Source: an uncultured Corynebacterium sp. (lineage in GTDB: Bacteria; Actinomycetota; Actinomycetes; Mycobacteriales; Mycobacteriaceae). From it: a DNA stretch of 64,000 bases. Both the position numbers and the translations under genes were made by a program. Location: assembly GCF_946221105.1 (NCBI RefSeq), contig NZ_CAMICL010000004.1:20324-84323 (forward strand). The letters run 5' to 3'. Within the stretch, counting starts at the first letter, position 1, and the number at the start of each line of letters is the position of its first letter. The notes under the pieces were generated by a model. The model saw nothing but the letters and a program-made list of their open reading frames with translations. It was not told the origin of the DNA and made no database searches. Positions 47,069 to 55,859 of this stretch are shown here, one piece after another.

Positions 47069-47448
47069 CTACACCGCTGCACTGGGACAAGAAAAAGGCT
47101 GACTTCTCGATGGGAATCGTCTTTGGCGTGATGTTCTTTGTCGTGTTCGGCCTGGTGATGGATGACATGCTGTTAGGCGCCGGGATCGGCATTGCGTTCT
47201 TCGTCGCGTTTGGGCTTTTGTCGGGTAAACGCGAGGCCGATTTTGACGGGCAGACGCTGCGCCTCGTGGACAAGAACGAAACCACAGAGCTCGACGCCGC
47301 CAGCATTGCCGATGTGGTCATCAGCGAGTCGGGCGCGATGGTGGTGAAGACCAAGTCGGGGGAGAGGTACTCGGTCGAATCCGAAGGCGACAACCGGGGG
47401 TTGCACAACTTCGCGGAGAAGCTGCGCGCGGAGCTGGCGCTCAACTAG
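47065..47448 (+). CDS. Hypothetical membrane protein with two TM helices
   Basis: 127 residues, overlapping the previous gene by 4 nt (ATGA), with GGAGG before the ATG. A two-helix hairpin (about residues 16-52) is followed by a small soluble domain (GKREADFDGQTLRLVDKNETTEL ... IADVVISESGAMVVKTKSGERYSVE) resembling a PH-like beta barrel. Function unknown. Confidence 0.7.
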   Translation: MTTPLHWDKKKADFSMGIVFGVMFFVVFGLVMDDMLLGAGIGIAFFVAFGLLSGKREADFDGQTLRLVDKNETTELDAASIADVVISESGAMVVKTKSGERYSVESEGDNRGLHNFAEKLRAELALN

Positions 47449-47455
47449 CCGATCA

Positions 47456-48131
47456 CTAGCCCAGCATGGGCCAGCCGGGCAGCACGTTCGAAGCGTCGCG
47501 GCCCTGGGACTCGAAGTAACGCTTCCGGTCCTCCTGCAGCGTGAAGTACTGCACCGCCTGGTACTCCATGAGCTCGCCGGTGTCCATCTGGGCAAGATCC
47601 GGGTAGAGCTTGCGCACCTGCATCCACGCCACACGGGCTGCGGCGAACGCGTCGGCGGTGGCCTCGTGCGCGTTGTCCAACCGCACGCCGTAGTGCTCGC
47701 ACATGGAGGTGAGGTTGCGCGGGCCTTTGCGGTAGCGGTCCTTCGCGCGGTCGATCAGCAAGGGGTCAAACACCGGGCCGGTGACCGTGAAGTCACCGGT
47801 GAGCTGGCGCAGCACCGTCAGGTCGTAGGGGGCGTTGAACACCACCAGGGTCAGGCCGTCCTCCCAGCCCTTCTTGATCGCCTCGACGGTCTCGCGCACC
47901 ACCTCGTCGTGGTCGCGTCCCTCCGCGCGGGCCTTCTCCGTGGTGATGCCGTGCACCTTCGCGGCCTCCTCCGGGATCTCCACCCCGGGGTCCGCGAGGG
48001 TTTCGTTGGCGTCGACCTCGGAGCCGTCGATACGCACGAGCGCAGAGGTGACCACACGGGCCTCGCGCGGGTTGGCGGAGGTGGTCTCCAGGTCGAAGGA
48101 GAGCATGCGGGAGGCGTCGAAAGTGGCCATG
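47456..48131 (-). CDS. DEDD-type 3'-5' exonuclease (DNA polymerase III epsilon-like)
   Basis: 224 residues. ExoI motif LSFDLETTSANP with the DxE pair, ExoII FNAPYDLTVLRQL, and ExoIII HEATADAFAAARV. A stand-alone nuclease, probably trimming DNA or RNA 3' ends. ATG 48131 has TACAAT exactly 7 nt upstream, favouring it over ATG 48140. Confidence 0.88.
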
Positions 48132-48138
48132 AGCGACA

Positions 48139-48144
48139 TTGTAA
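48139..48144 (-). promoter_or_regulatory. Leaderless -10 box of the exonuclease gene
   Basis: TACAAT on the minus strand, 7 nt before ATG 48131. Confidence 0.55.
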
Positions 48145-48173
48145 TGAGCGCGCCGACACGGGCAGCGGGCAAG

Positions 48174-48797
48174 TCATTCGCCGAGCGTGCGCACGCTGAT
48201 GAACTCCGACAGAGGCACTGGGTCGCGGTTGAGGTCGTAGGCGCGCAGCAGGCGGATGTATTCAGACTTATCCAGATCCCAGTCGTACTCCTGCGCGTGC
48301 GGGAGGCGCTGCGCGGCTGCGAAAGCGAGGTCTGCCATGAGCCGGGTGACGCGACCGTTGCCGTCCGAAAACGGGTGAATGCGGACGAGTTCCGCGTGGG
48401 TGGCAACGCCCAGCTGGCGGGCGGTGAGAAGCATCTCGCTGGCCTGGTAGCGGAGGTTGCCAAACGCGGTGTGCAACTCCGTCGAGATTAGGTACGGATC
48501 CACCCCAATATTCAGACCCGTTCGGCGAAATGATCCGGCCCACGTCCAGATGCCCCCGAAGAGCTGTTCGTGGAGTTGCACGAGAAACGACGTGGTGAGG
48601 ATGTCTGCCAGGGCAAGCCGGGAGCTGTCGACGTCTTCGAGCAGCTTGGTCCGGGCGATAAGAAGCAACTCTGTTTCGAGGTCGTAGATCTCAGCCTTGC
48701 TAGGAATTCGGCCGTACCGGTCGAGCACCAGCGGCTCCAAGGCGTCGATGCGATCACCTTCGAGTGGTGTTTCGCCGTACCCGGGGCTTAATCCCAC
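48174..48797 (-). CDS. Fic-domain toxin (AMP transferase)
   Basis: 207 residues. Fic motif HPFSDGNGRVTR is intact, including the catalytic His and the anion-binding GNGR, so AMPylation activity is expected. The beta-flap region (LFGGIWTWAGSFRRTGLNIG) is typical. GTG 48797 overlaps the antitoxin gene by 10 nt, giving a class I Fic toxin-antitoxin pair. Target protein unknown; related toxins modify DNA gyrase and topoisomerase IV. Confidence 0.9.
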   Translation of the reverse strand: MGLSPGYGETPLEGDRIDALEPLVLDRYGRIPSKAEIYDLETELLLIARTKLLEDVDSSRLALADILTTSFLVQLHEQLFGGIWTWAGSFRRTGLNIGVDPYLISTELHTAFGNLRYQASEMLLTARQLGVATHAELVRIHPFSDGNGRVTRLMADLAFAAAQRLPHAQEYDWDLDKSEYIRLLRAYDLNRDPVPLSEFISVRTLGE

Positions 48798-48955
48798 CCG
48801 CGTGCCCTTCGGAGGTCAGAAAGAATGCTTGCCGTCGTTTCAGACCGTGTGTATTCAGGCGGAAGATTTCGGCCTTCGAGCTTCATCGACGCCACTGCGG
48901 CCTCACGGGAAAAATCCGTCGGGGTCGAAGTGGCAGTTGTTCGTGCTGCGGTCAT
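48788..48955 (-). CDS. Fic antitoxin (VbhA/FicA-like)
   Basis: 55 residues with a strong AGGAGG before ATG 48955. It contains the inhibitory motif SxxxE[G/N] as SMKLEG within EAAVASMKLEGRNL; in known pairs the Glu blocks productive ATP binding by Fic. C-terminal helix ILSDLRRARGWD. Translationally coupled to the toxin by a 10-nt overlap. Confidence 0.85.
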   Translation of the reverse strand: MTAARTTATSTPTDFSREAAVASMKLEGRNLPPEYTRSETTASILSDLRRARGWD

Positions 48956-49038
48956 GAGCTGTCCTCCTTTCCTGTAACGCATTCTAGGTGCACCAGTGCT
49001 CCGATGAATAGAAACTTGTCTGGCGCAGGCAGGTGGCT

Positions 49039-49044
49039 GATAGT
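49039..49044 (+). promoter_or_regulatory. Possible leaderless -10 box of the cyclase gene
   Basis: GATAGT, 7 nt before ATG 49052; weaker than the others because the first base is G. Confidence 0.35.
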
Positions 49045-49051
49045 CAATTCC

Positions 49052-49792
49052 ATGACAGAACTTAGCGAATGGCAGAAGCAGATCCTTAGCGCAAAGCGCG
49101 TGGATCTCTCACACGACGTCCACGCCGGTATTCCGCGTTTTGCTGCTTTCAACCCGATGACTGAACGGACTGTCAACACGATTGAAGAGCATCGCTTCTT
49201 CGCCAAGGAGTACACCCTGGCCACCCCGTACGGCACGCACATCGACGCGCCGGGCCACTTTGCAGCAGGGAAGCGGCTCGTTGATGCGATCGGTGCCGAC
49301 GAACTGATCCTCCCGTTGTTCGTACTGCACCTGGAAGACTCGGTTGCGCAGAACTCCGACCACGGAGTGACCGTGGAAGACATCGAGGCTTTCGAAGCCG
49401 AGCACGGTCAAATCCCAGCCGGTAGCTTCGTTGCGTTCTCGAGCAATTGGCACAAGCGTTGGGAGGACCCGGACGCGTTTGTGAACCACGACGAAAACGG
49501 CGTGCAGCACACCCCGGGCTGGACCCTGGACGCGCTGAAGTTCCTAGTGGAGGAGCGCGACGTTGCAGCTATCGGCCACGAGACGCTCGACACCGATCCT
49601 GGCGTGGTTGCTGCCGAAACCGGCTTCTTGTACGGCGAGCTCTACGTACTCGAACAGAACATCTACCAGGTAGAGGTCATGGCAAACCTGGATCAGGTCC
49701 CTGCCACCGGTGCGGTTATCGTCGTTGGTCCTCCGAAGATCCAGGGTGCGCCCAGCATCACCTCACGCGTGTTTGCCCTCTTCAACAACTAG
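49052..49792 (+). CDS. Cyclase family protein (kynurenine formamidase-like)
   Basis: 246 residues. Metal-binding signature YGTHIDAPGHF (family HxGTHxDxPxH with the first His replaced by Tyr/other upstream), a second His in IGHETLDTDPG. Predicted metal-dependent amidohydrolase; the substrate is unknown and no tryptophan-catabolic genes are adjacent. Stand-alone gene. Confidence 0.85.
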   Translation: MTELSEWQKQILSAKRVDLSHDVHAGIPRFAAFNPMTERTVNTIEEHRFFAKEYTLATPYGTHIDAPGHFAAGKRLVDAIGADELILPLFVLHLEDSVAQNSDHGVTVEDIEAFEAEHGQIPAGSFVAFSSNWHKRWEDPDAFVNHDENGVQHTPGWTLDALKFLVEERDVAAIGHETLDTDPGVVAAETGFLYGELYVLEQNIYQVEVMANLDQVPATGAVIVVGPPKIQGAPSITSRVFALFNN

Positions 49793-49808
49793 GGATTCGC
49801 ACTATCTC

Positions 49809-49814
49809 TACACT
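49809..49814 (+). promoter_or_regulatory. Leaderless -10 box of ligA
   Basis: TACACT, 8 nt before GTG 49823. Confidence 0.5.
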
Positions 49815-49822
49815 GGCTTGCC

Positions 49823-51850
49823 GTGAGTGAAATTTCCGCTGATCTGCACCGTGAATGGGACGAGCTGGCTGCTGAGGTCCGCAAGCACCGGGACCTGTAC
49901 TACAACGGCCAGCCGGTGATCACCGACGGCGAGTTCGACGAGCTGTTCCGCCGCCTTCAGAAGCTGGAGGAGGACCACCCAGAGCTGGCCGTGCCGGACT
50001 CGCCCACGAAGGAGGTCGGCGCGCCCGCCACCGACACCGCGTTCGCGGACGTCACCCACCCCGAGCGCATGATGAGCCTGGACAACGTCTTCAACGAAGA
50101 CGAAATGCGCGAGTGGCTCGCCAAGGCACCCGGCCCGTACCTCACGGAGCTGAAGATCGACGGGCTGTCCATCGACCTCGTCTACGAAAACGGCGAGCTG
50201 ACCCGCGCGGCCACCCGCGGCGACGGCACCACCGGCGAGGACATCACCGCCAACGCCCGCGTGATCGAGGACATCCCGCAGAAGCTCACTGGCGACGCCC
50301 CGGCGTTCCTGGAGGTCCGCGGCGAGGTGTTCATCCGCCCCGAGGACTTCCCGGAGCTCAACGAGCTGCGCCAGAAAGAAGGCGGCAAGCCGTTTGCCAA
50401 CCCGCGCAACACCGCGGCTGGTGGCTTGAGGCAGAAGAACCCGGAGGACGTCAAGAAGCGAAAGCTCCGCATGATCTGCCACGGCATCGGCGCGCGCGAG
50501 GGCTTTACCCCGGAAAGCCAACACGAGGCCTACGAGAAACTCGCCGAGTGGGGCCTGCCGGTCAGCGAGTACACGCGCCGGGCCGAGACCGCGGACGAGG
50601 TCATCGAGGCGGTCAACTACTGGGGCGAGCACCGCAACGACGCCATCCACGAGATGGACGGCCTGGTGGTCAAGGTGGATTCCGTGGCCGAGCAGCGCGC
50701 CCTGGGAGCGACCTCGCGCGCGCCGCGGTGGGCGATCGCGTACAAGTACCCGCCGCAGGAGGTGACCACGAAACTGCTCGACATCGAGGTCTCCGTCGGC
50801 CGCACGGGACGTGCGACCCCGTTCGCGGTGTTGGAGCCGGTGTTCGTCTCCGGCTCGACGGTGTCCATGGCCACGCTGCACAACCAGCACGAGGTCAAGC
50901 GCAAGGGCGTGATGATCGGCGACGCGGTGGTGGTGCGCAAGGCCGGCGAGATCATCCCGGAGGTGCTCGGGCCGGTCGCGGATCTTCGCGACGGCACCGA
51001 GCGCGAGTTCGTCTACCCCGAAAACTGCCCTGCCTGCGGCACGAAGCTCGCGCCCGCGAAGGAGGGCGACGCGGATTGGCGCTGCCCGAACACCCGCTCC
51101 TGCCCGGCGCAGCTTGCAACGCGTTTGGAGTACATCGCCTCGCGCGGCGCGTTCGACATCGAGGCGCTCGGGGAGAAGGGCGCGCAGGACCTCATCGCCT
51201 CCGGGGTGCTGGAGGACGAGGCGAAACTGTTCGACCTCACCGAGGAGGACCTGAAGAAGTCCAGCGTGTACACCCGCAAGGACGGCGAGGTCAACGCCTC
51301 CGGCAAGAAGCTGCTTGCCAATCTGGAAACCGCCAAGGGCACCGACCTGTGGCGCGTCATCGTGGCGCTATCCATCCGCCACGTCGGCCCCACCGCGGCC
51401 CGCACGCTCGCGTCGCGCTTCCACTCGATGCAATCGCTTATCGACGCCCCCGTGGCCGACCTCGCCGAAACCGACGGCGTGGGCGACGTGATCGCCGAGA
51501 GCTTCAAAGAGTGGTTCACCGTGGACTGGCACCAGAACATCGTGGACAGTTGGGCCGCGGCCGGTGTGACCATGGAGTCCGCCGAGGAGGACCGCGCCCC
51601 GCAGACGCTGGAGGGGCTGACCATCGTCGCCACCGGCACGTTGGAGGGCTTCACCCGCGATGAGGTGAAGGAGGCCATCCTGTCGCGCGGCGGCAAGGCG
51701 GCCGGTTCGGTGTCGAAAAAGACCGACTACGTGGTCGTGGGCGAAAACGCCGGTTCCAAGGCCGCGAAGGCGGAGGAGCTGGGCCGCCCGATCCTCACCG
51801 AGGCGCAGTTTGTGCAGCTGCTCGAGGGCGGCCCCGACGCGCTTGCGTAA
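49823..51850 (+). CDS. ligA: NAD-dependent DNA ligase
   Basis: 675 residues. Adenylation domain with catalytic Lys111 in ELKIDGLSIDL, OB fold, four-Cys zinc finger (CPACGTKL ... CPNTRSCPAQ), helix-hairpin-helix repeats and a C-terminal BRCT domain (LEGLTIVATGTLEGFTRDEV). GTG 49823 without a Shine-Dalgarno. The last 56 nt overlap the convergent small membrane protein gene. Confidence 0.96.
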   Translation: MSEISADLHREWDELAAEVRKHRDLYYNGQPVITDGEFDELFRRLQKLEEDHPELAVPDSPTKEVGAPATDTAFADVTHPERMMSLDNVFNEDEMREWLAKAPGPYLTELKIDGLSIDLVYENGELTRAATRGDGTTGEDITANARVIEDIPQKLTGDAPAFLEVRGEVFIRPEDFPELNELRQKEGGKPFANPRNTAAGGLRQKNPEDVKKRKLRMICHGIGAREGFTPESQHEAYEKLAEWGLPVSEYTRRAETADEVIEAVNYWGEHRNDAIHEMDGLVVKVDSVAEQRALGATSRAPRWAIAYKYPPQEVTTKLLDIEVSVGRTGRATPFAVLEPVFVSGSTVSMATLHNQHEVKRKGVMIGDAVVVRKAGEIIPEVLGPVADLRDGTEREFVYPENCPACGTKLAPAKEGDADWRCPNTRSCPAQLATRLEYIASRGAFDIEALGEKGAQDLIASGVLEDEAKLFDLTEEDLKKSSVYTRKDGEVNASGKKLLANLETAKGTDLWRVIVALSIRHVGPTAARTLASRFHSMQSLIDAPVADLAETDGVGDVIAESFKEWFTVDWHQNIVDSWAAAGVTMESAEEDRAPQTLEGLTIVATGTLEGFTRDEVKEAILSRGGKAAGSVSKKTDYVVVGENAGSKAAKAEELGRPILTEAQFVQLLEGGPDALA

Positions 51851-52073
51851 GGCGCGCGGCGCTCAGGCCGACGAGTACCGCCGCCCAGACGGCGATGGCC
51901 CACCACAGCCAGATGGGGAACTGGCCGTTCCAGTTCACGCCGAATGAGAGCAACCACACCACGGCCGCGGAGATCACCGCGTTGACGAGGGCGTAAATGG
52001 GGCCCTTGGCGTTCCGCACGGCGCTGAAAGTCGCGGACGCAAGGAGCATCAGAATCATGACGAGTGCGATCAT
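51795..52073 (-). CDS. Hypothetical small membrane protein
   Basis: 92 residues with three hydrophobic segments (ALVMILMLLASATF, PIYALVNAVISAAVVWLL, WLWWAIAVWAAVLVGL) and a basic tail. Its 3' end lies inside ligA on the opposite strand. Start overlaps the serine hydrolase stop by 4 nt, so it is the third gene of that operon. Function unknown. Confidence 0.65.
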   Translation of the reverse strand: MIALVMILMLLASATFSAVRNAKGPIYALVNAVISAAVVWLLSFGVNWNGQFPIWLWWAIAVWAAVLVGLSAARLTQARRGRPRAAAQTAPR

Positions 52074-53083
52074 CGGGTTTCCTCCATGAGATCGATGCCG
52101 AGCGCGTCCACCCAGGCTTCGGTGTCGCCCGCGACGAACGTGGCGCGGCTGTGATCGGCGCGTTCGGGGTCCCAGACCAACATGGTCCGAAAACCGCCGG
52201 TGCCGCCGTTGTGGAACGTGATTTCTTCACCGTCTTCGTCGAGGCTGGCCCAGCCGTAGTCGGGCACACCGTGCGAGGACACCCATTCCACGTATTTCGC
52301 CATGTCGGCAGCAGTGGAGCGGATCGCGCCAGCCGGGGCCCAGCCGTCCATGTCCCACGGGCCGGCGGGGTGCCCGTTGGCGGCCAGGCCTGTGGGTGCG
52401 TCGTCGACGGTGCCCGGCAGCGCCACATAGGTCGAGGTCATGCCGGCGGGCTCGAAGATGCGGGTGCGCAGCAACTCGTCGTAGGGCACGCCGGCATGTG
52501 TGGCAAGCAGTTGGCCGAGCAGCGCGTGGCCGTAGTTCGAGTACTGTTCTTCGCCGCGGTTGTTCAGCTCGGCGGCACCGGCGGCCTCGAGGATGTCCTG
52601 CGGAGTGTCGCGCCGGTAGGGGTTGCCGCCGTCTCGGATGTTGGCCGCGAACATGTCCGCGAGGCTCAGACTTTCGGTGGCGGCGAGCCCGGAGGTGTGG
52701 TTGAGCAGCTCCTCGATGGTCACATCGGCGACGGGGGCGGAGGGGACGTCGATAAGCTCCTGCACCTGAGTGTCCAGGCTGAGCTCGCCGGCGTCGATGA
52801 ACTGGCGGACCAGCTCCGCGTTGAATGTTTTGGTGATCGATCCGATTTCGAAGTCGGTGTGCTCGTCGGCGCCGAGGCCGCCGAAGCGGACTTCGCCGTC
52901 GTCATAGGTGAAGGCGGCGAGGTTGCGGTGGCCGTCTTCCGCGAGGTGCTCGAGGGCGGTGGAGATCTCGGTATCGCCGGTGTGCTCAGAGGCCACGGAA
53001 ATGTCGCGGGGGCCGGTGGAGAGCATCAACGCGGCGGCGAGGACGGCGGAGATTCCTCCGATGACAATGTTGGTAGCGCGCAT
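52070..53083 (-). CDS. Serine hydrolase, beta-lactamase class C / PBP4-like fold
   Basis: 337 residues with an N-terminal signal anchor (RATNIVIGGISAVLAAALML). Active-site SxxK in IGSITKTF, YxN as YSNYG, and the third motif HNGGTGGF. A periplasmic-side esterase or DD-peptidase is likely; beta-lactamase activity is not implied. Overlaps the regulator gene upstream by one base, so it is probably controlled by it. Confidence 0.85.
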   Translation of the reverse strand: MRATNIVIGGISAVLAAALMLSTGPRDISVASEHTGDTEISTALEHLAEDGHRNLAAFTYDDGEVRFGGLGADEHTDFEIGSITKTFNAELVRQFIDAGELSLDTQVQELIDVPSAPVADVTIEELLNHTSGLAATESLSLADMFAANIRDGGNPYRRDTPQDILEAAGAAELNNRGEEQYSNYGHALLGQLLATHAGVPYDELLRTRIFEPAGMTSTYVALPGTVDDAPTGLAANGHPAGPWDMDGWAPAGAIRSTAADMAKYVEWVSSHGVPDYGWASLDEDGEEITFHNGGTGGFRTMLVWDPERADHSRATFVAGDTEAWVDALGIDLMEETR

Positions 53084-53547
53084 CAGTGGTCCTCCCCTGC
53101 GATCACGATTGCCATGAGCGGGATGACGCGGGCCGGGGGAATCTCGAACACCCCGCCCTGCTTGCGCACCCAGCCGGCGGCCTGCAGTTCTTTCAGGTGG
53201 TGGTATGCGGTGCCGGTGGATGAGACTAGCTCAGATTCAACCAGCTCCGTCACACTTGCCGGCGTGGCTAAGAGGTGGCGCAGAATGGCGCCGCGGACGG
53301 GGTGTGCGAGTGCGGCGATGCGGTCCATCGCGTCGTCCCATGGGTGGTCCGTGATCCACGCTGCAGGGCGGGTCCACTCGTAGGCGTAGGTGCCGGTCGG
53401 AAGCTCTACGTCGCCTTTGAAGGTGACTGTTCCGTGGTCCTCCTCGTTGCTGGAACCGGGGCGTGAGATGGACCCGGGCGATGACGCGTGTTCGAGCGCG
53501 GCGACGCGCGCTTCGAGGTCAGAAAGGCGTACTTCAATCAGTTGCAT
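53083..53547 (-). CDS. Winged-helix (ArsR-like) transcriptional regulator
   Basis: 154 residues. An N-terminal coiled coil (EVRLSDLEARVAALEHA) precedes a winged helix with DRIAALAHPVRGAILRHLLATPASVTELVESELVSSTGTAYHHLKELQAAGWV. No metal-binding Cys pair is visible. It starts inside or at the edge of an inverted repeat (53548-53577) and likely represses its own three-gene operon. Confidence 0.85.
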   Translation of the reverse strand: MQLIEVRLSDLEARVAALEHASSPGSISRPGSSNEEDHGTVTFKGDVELPTGTYAYEWTRPAAWITDHPWDDAMDRIAALAHPVRGAILRHLLATPASVTELVESELVSSTGTAYHHLKELQAAGWVRKQGGVFEIPPARVIPLMAIVIAGEDH

Positions 53548-53577
53548 GGTTTCTAGAATTACAGAAATCTAGAAACC
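53548..53577. promoter_or_regulatory. Operator: perfect 10-bp inverted repeat with 10-nt spacer
   Basis: GGTTTCTAGA-N10-TCTAGAAACC abuts the regulator's start codon. The symmetry continues outward with one mismatch (CAT/GTG). Likely binding site of the winged-helix regulator. Confidence 0.8.
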
Positions 53578-53598
53578 GTGCAACGGTTGAGGTTTTGG

Positions 53599-54264
53599 CT
53601 AGCGCAGCATCGCGCCCGTGATGCAGCCGAGGTCGCCGATCTCGCGAACTTCAGAGGCCAGGAAATCCGGCCCGCCCACGCGGCCGACCACCAGCACCAT
53701 GTCGGTGCCGTGCAGGGGAGTGATGGTGAGCGATGTGCCGAGCTGGAACCAGGACTCCGGTGCCCAGTCGTCGAAGTCGGGCTGGAGGATGCGCGCGGCC
53801 TCGACGGGCGGCATCTGCGGGGTAGATCCGTCGTCCTCGGGTGCGGCGGGGGAGGCGGCGGCGCGGGTGAGCCCGTCGTCGGAGGAATGCAGCACCACGG
53901 CCCAGGAAGAGGTCACAGCACTCGGCATGACGTCGACCAGCTCGCTGAGGCGGTCCTCGACGCTGCCGGACTGGGCCGCGATCTGGGCGAGCATCTGGAT
54001 CTGCCCGCGGCGGTCCACGCGTCCGGTGAATGGGCGGATGGAATCCACCTCGGCGCCGTCGACGGAGGCCACGGCGGTGATCAGGGTGTCCACCATCACG
54101 CCGGTGGGCAGGGTGACCACGATGTCGTCGGTCACGGTGCCGTCGGTGGAGGTCTCCACGATGTCCACGGAGTTGATGTCGGCGTCGACCATGCCGAACG
54201 CCTCGGCGAGCTGACCAAGGCTGCCAGGGACGTCCGGGAGGGAAACGCGGATGAGGTACGACAT
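53599..54264 (-). CDS. ACT-domain amino-acid-binding protein
   Basis: 221 residues. The N-terminal ACT domain is clear (LIRVSLPDVPGSLGQLAEAFGMVDADINSVDIVE). The rest resembles a GAF/ACT-like sensor without catalytic motifs. Members are thought to sense amino acids; partner unknown. ATG 54264 has TATAAA exactly 7 nt upstream. Confidence 0.8.
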   Translation of the reverse strand: MSYLIRVSLPDVPGSLGQLAEAFGMVDADINSVDIVETSTDGTVTDDIVVTLPTGVMVDTLITAVASVDGAEVDSIRPFTGRVDRRGQIQMLAQIAAQSGSVEDRLSELVDVMPSAVTSSWAVVLHSSDDGLTRAAASPAAPEDDGSTPQMPPVEAARILQPDFDDWAPESWFQLGTSLTITPLHGTDMVLVVGRVGGPDFLASEVREIGDLGCITGAMLR

Positions 54265-54271
54265 GGCCTTA

Positions 54272-54277
54272 TTTATA
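54272..54277 (-). promoter_or_regulatory. Leaderless -10 box of the ACT gene
   Basis: TATAAA on the minus strand, 7 nt before ATG 54264. Confidence 0.55.
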
Positions 54278-54346
54278 GCAATTCGGCACTCCGGCAGCGG
54301 GTGTACGGTCGAAATCGCAGCAGTCTTCCAACTAAGGAGGAGCACG

Positions 54347-55486
54347 ATGAGCCGCACCGAAATCACGCAGACCACACTCGCCGGCGCCGAGCCCCGCGCG
54401 GTCGGAGACGCGTTGCTTCGCGACGGCGCGAAGTTGGCTCGCGACGGCAAGGAGGTCGTCGTCACGGGCAACGCTCTCGCCCGCGAAGTGGCGGAGAACC
54501 CGGAACAGTTCTCGTCGGGTGTGTCGCGATTTTTGCAGTTGCCCAACGGTCTCGACGGCGAGAAGCACACCGAGATGCGTGCGTTGATCGACCGTTACCT
54601 CGCGGCGGAGGAGGTCGATCAGCTCGCTCCGATGTTCCGCAAGATCGCGCGCCAGTTGGCAGAAGAAGCGCTGTCGAACGGCGAGGTCGACGCGGTCGGC
54701 GACTTGGGCGTCCAGTATGCGGTCCGCGCGATGACCGCTTGGCTCGGATGGCCAAGTGAGCTCAACGACACCCTCATTGCGTGGGTGGCCGACAACAACG
54801 CGGCAACGCGGTCCGGCGAACTCGAGCGCACAGCGGCGGTCGCCGAGCGTTTCGACGACATCATTCGCTCCGTCGTGCAGCCCCTCCAGAACAGCCCCGA
54901 CGATTCGGTCACCTCGCGTCTTGTCCACGACGACAGTCTCGGTCGGCGCCTGGAATTCGAGGAAGTGGTCTCCGTGCTACGCAACTGGACTGCGGGAGAT
55001 TTGAGCTCGATGGCCTACTGCATCGGGGTTGTGCTTGAAGCACTGATGGAACGCCCCGAGCTCCAAGACCGCCTCGCAGGCGGCGTTTCGCAAAAGGAAT
55101 TCACTGCGATCGCCGACGAAATCCTGCGCGCCGACTCGCCGTTTGTGAGCAACCGGCGAGTGACCACGTGCCCGGTGTCGCTCGACGGGCACGATCTGCC
55201 CGAAGGCCAAAGGGTGCGCATCCACTGGACAGCGGCAAACCGCGACCCGGAAACGTTTGCAGACCCGGACGGCTTCGAACCGGAGACGAACGCCGACGAG
55301 AACCTGGTCTGGGGCGCAGGGCCGCACGCGTGCCCTGGCAAGACGTTGTCGATCGTTGAGCTGCAAGCGTTCACCGAAGAACTCCTCGCAGTGGCGGAGC
55401 TATCCAGCGCCGGACAAGGCGAGCGGGAGGTGCACCCGGTGGGCGGCTGGGCTTCGCTACCGGTGCGCCTCACCGCTCGCGGGTGA
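54347..55486 (+). CDS. Cytochrome P450, short form
   Basis: 379 residues with AAGGAGG before ATG 54347. Heme ligand Cys in WGAGPHACPGK (first Phe replaced by Trp), ExxR as EILR. The I-helix motif reads TAGDLSSMA, where the usual AGxxT threonine is replaced by Ser, so oxygen activation may be unusual. No ferredoxin or reductase gene is adjacent. Substrate unknown. Confidence 0.85.
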   Translation: MSRTEITQTTLAGAEPRAVGDALLRDGAKLARDGKEVVVTGNALAREVAENPEQFSSGVSRFLQLPNGLDGEKHTEMRALIDRYLAAEEVDQLAPMFRKIARQLAEEALSNGEVDAVGDLGVQYAVRAMTAWLGWPSELNDTLIAWVADNNAATRSGELERTAAVAERFDDIIRSVVQPLQNSPDDSVTSRLVHDDSLGRRLEFEEVVSVLRNWTAGDLSSMAYCIGVVLEALMERPELQDRLAGGVSQKEFTAIADEILRADSPFVSNRRVTTCPVSLDGHDLPEGQRVRIHWTAANRDPETFADPDGFEPETNADENLVWGAGPHACPGKTLSIVELQAFTEELLAVAELSSAGQGEREVHPVGGWASLPVRLTARG

Positions 55487-55553
55487 GCGAATTGCGTTGA
55501 CGTAAGATAAGGCGCGTCATACGCAACCCACGCGATGTGGAAGGGATTGGACT

Positions 55554-55853
55554 GTGGCTGAGATTTCACGCGACGAGGTGTCGCGCATCGCACGCCTGGC
55601 GCGAATCGCGCTGAAGGACGAGGAGCTGGACGACATCGCCCAGCAGCTGGACACGATCGTGGACGCGGTCTCGAAGGTGCAGAGTGTGGACACCGAGGGT
55701 GTCACGCCGATGAGCCACCCGCACTCCATCGACGCAGGCATGCGCGAGGACGTGGAGAAGAAGACGCTTACGCAGGCCGAGGCGCTGGACCAGGCCCCGG
55801 CCGTGGAAGACGACCGCTTCGTGGTTCCGCAGATTCTCGGAGAGGGAGACTAA
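55554..55853 (+). CDS. gatC: Asp-tRNA(Asn)/Glu-tRNA(Gln) amidotransferase subunit C
   Basis: 99 residues, wrapping around GatA in the GatCAB complex. EISRDEVSRIARLARIALKDEEL is the family start. GTG 55554 with GGAAGGGA upstream. gatA follows after 6 nt. Confidence 0.94.
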   Translation: MAEISRDEVSRIARLARIALKDEELDDIAQQLDTIVDAVSKVQSVDTEGVTPMSHPHSIDAGMREDVEKKTLTQAEALDQAPAVEDDRFVVPQILGEGD

Positions 55854-55859
55854 AAGGAA

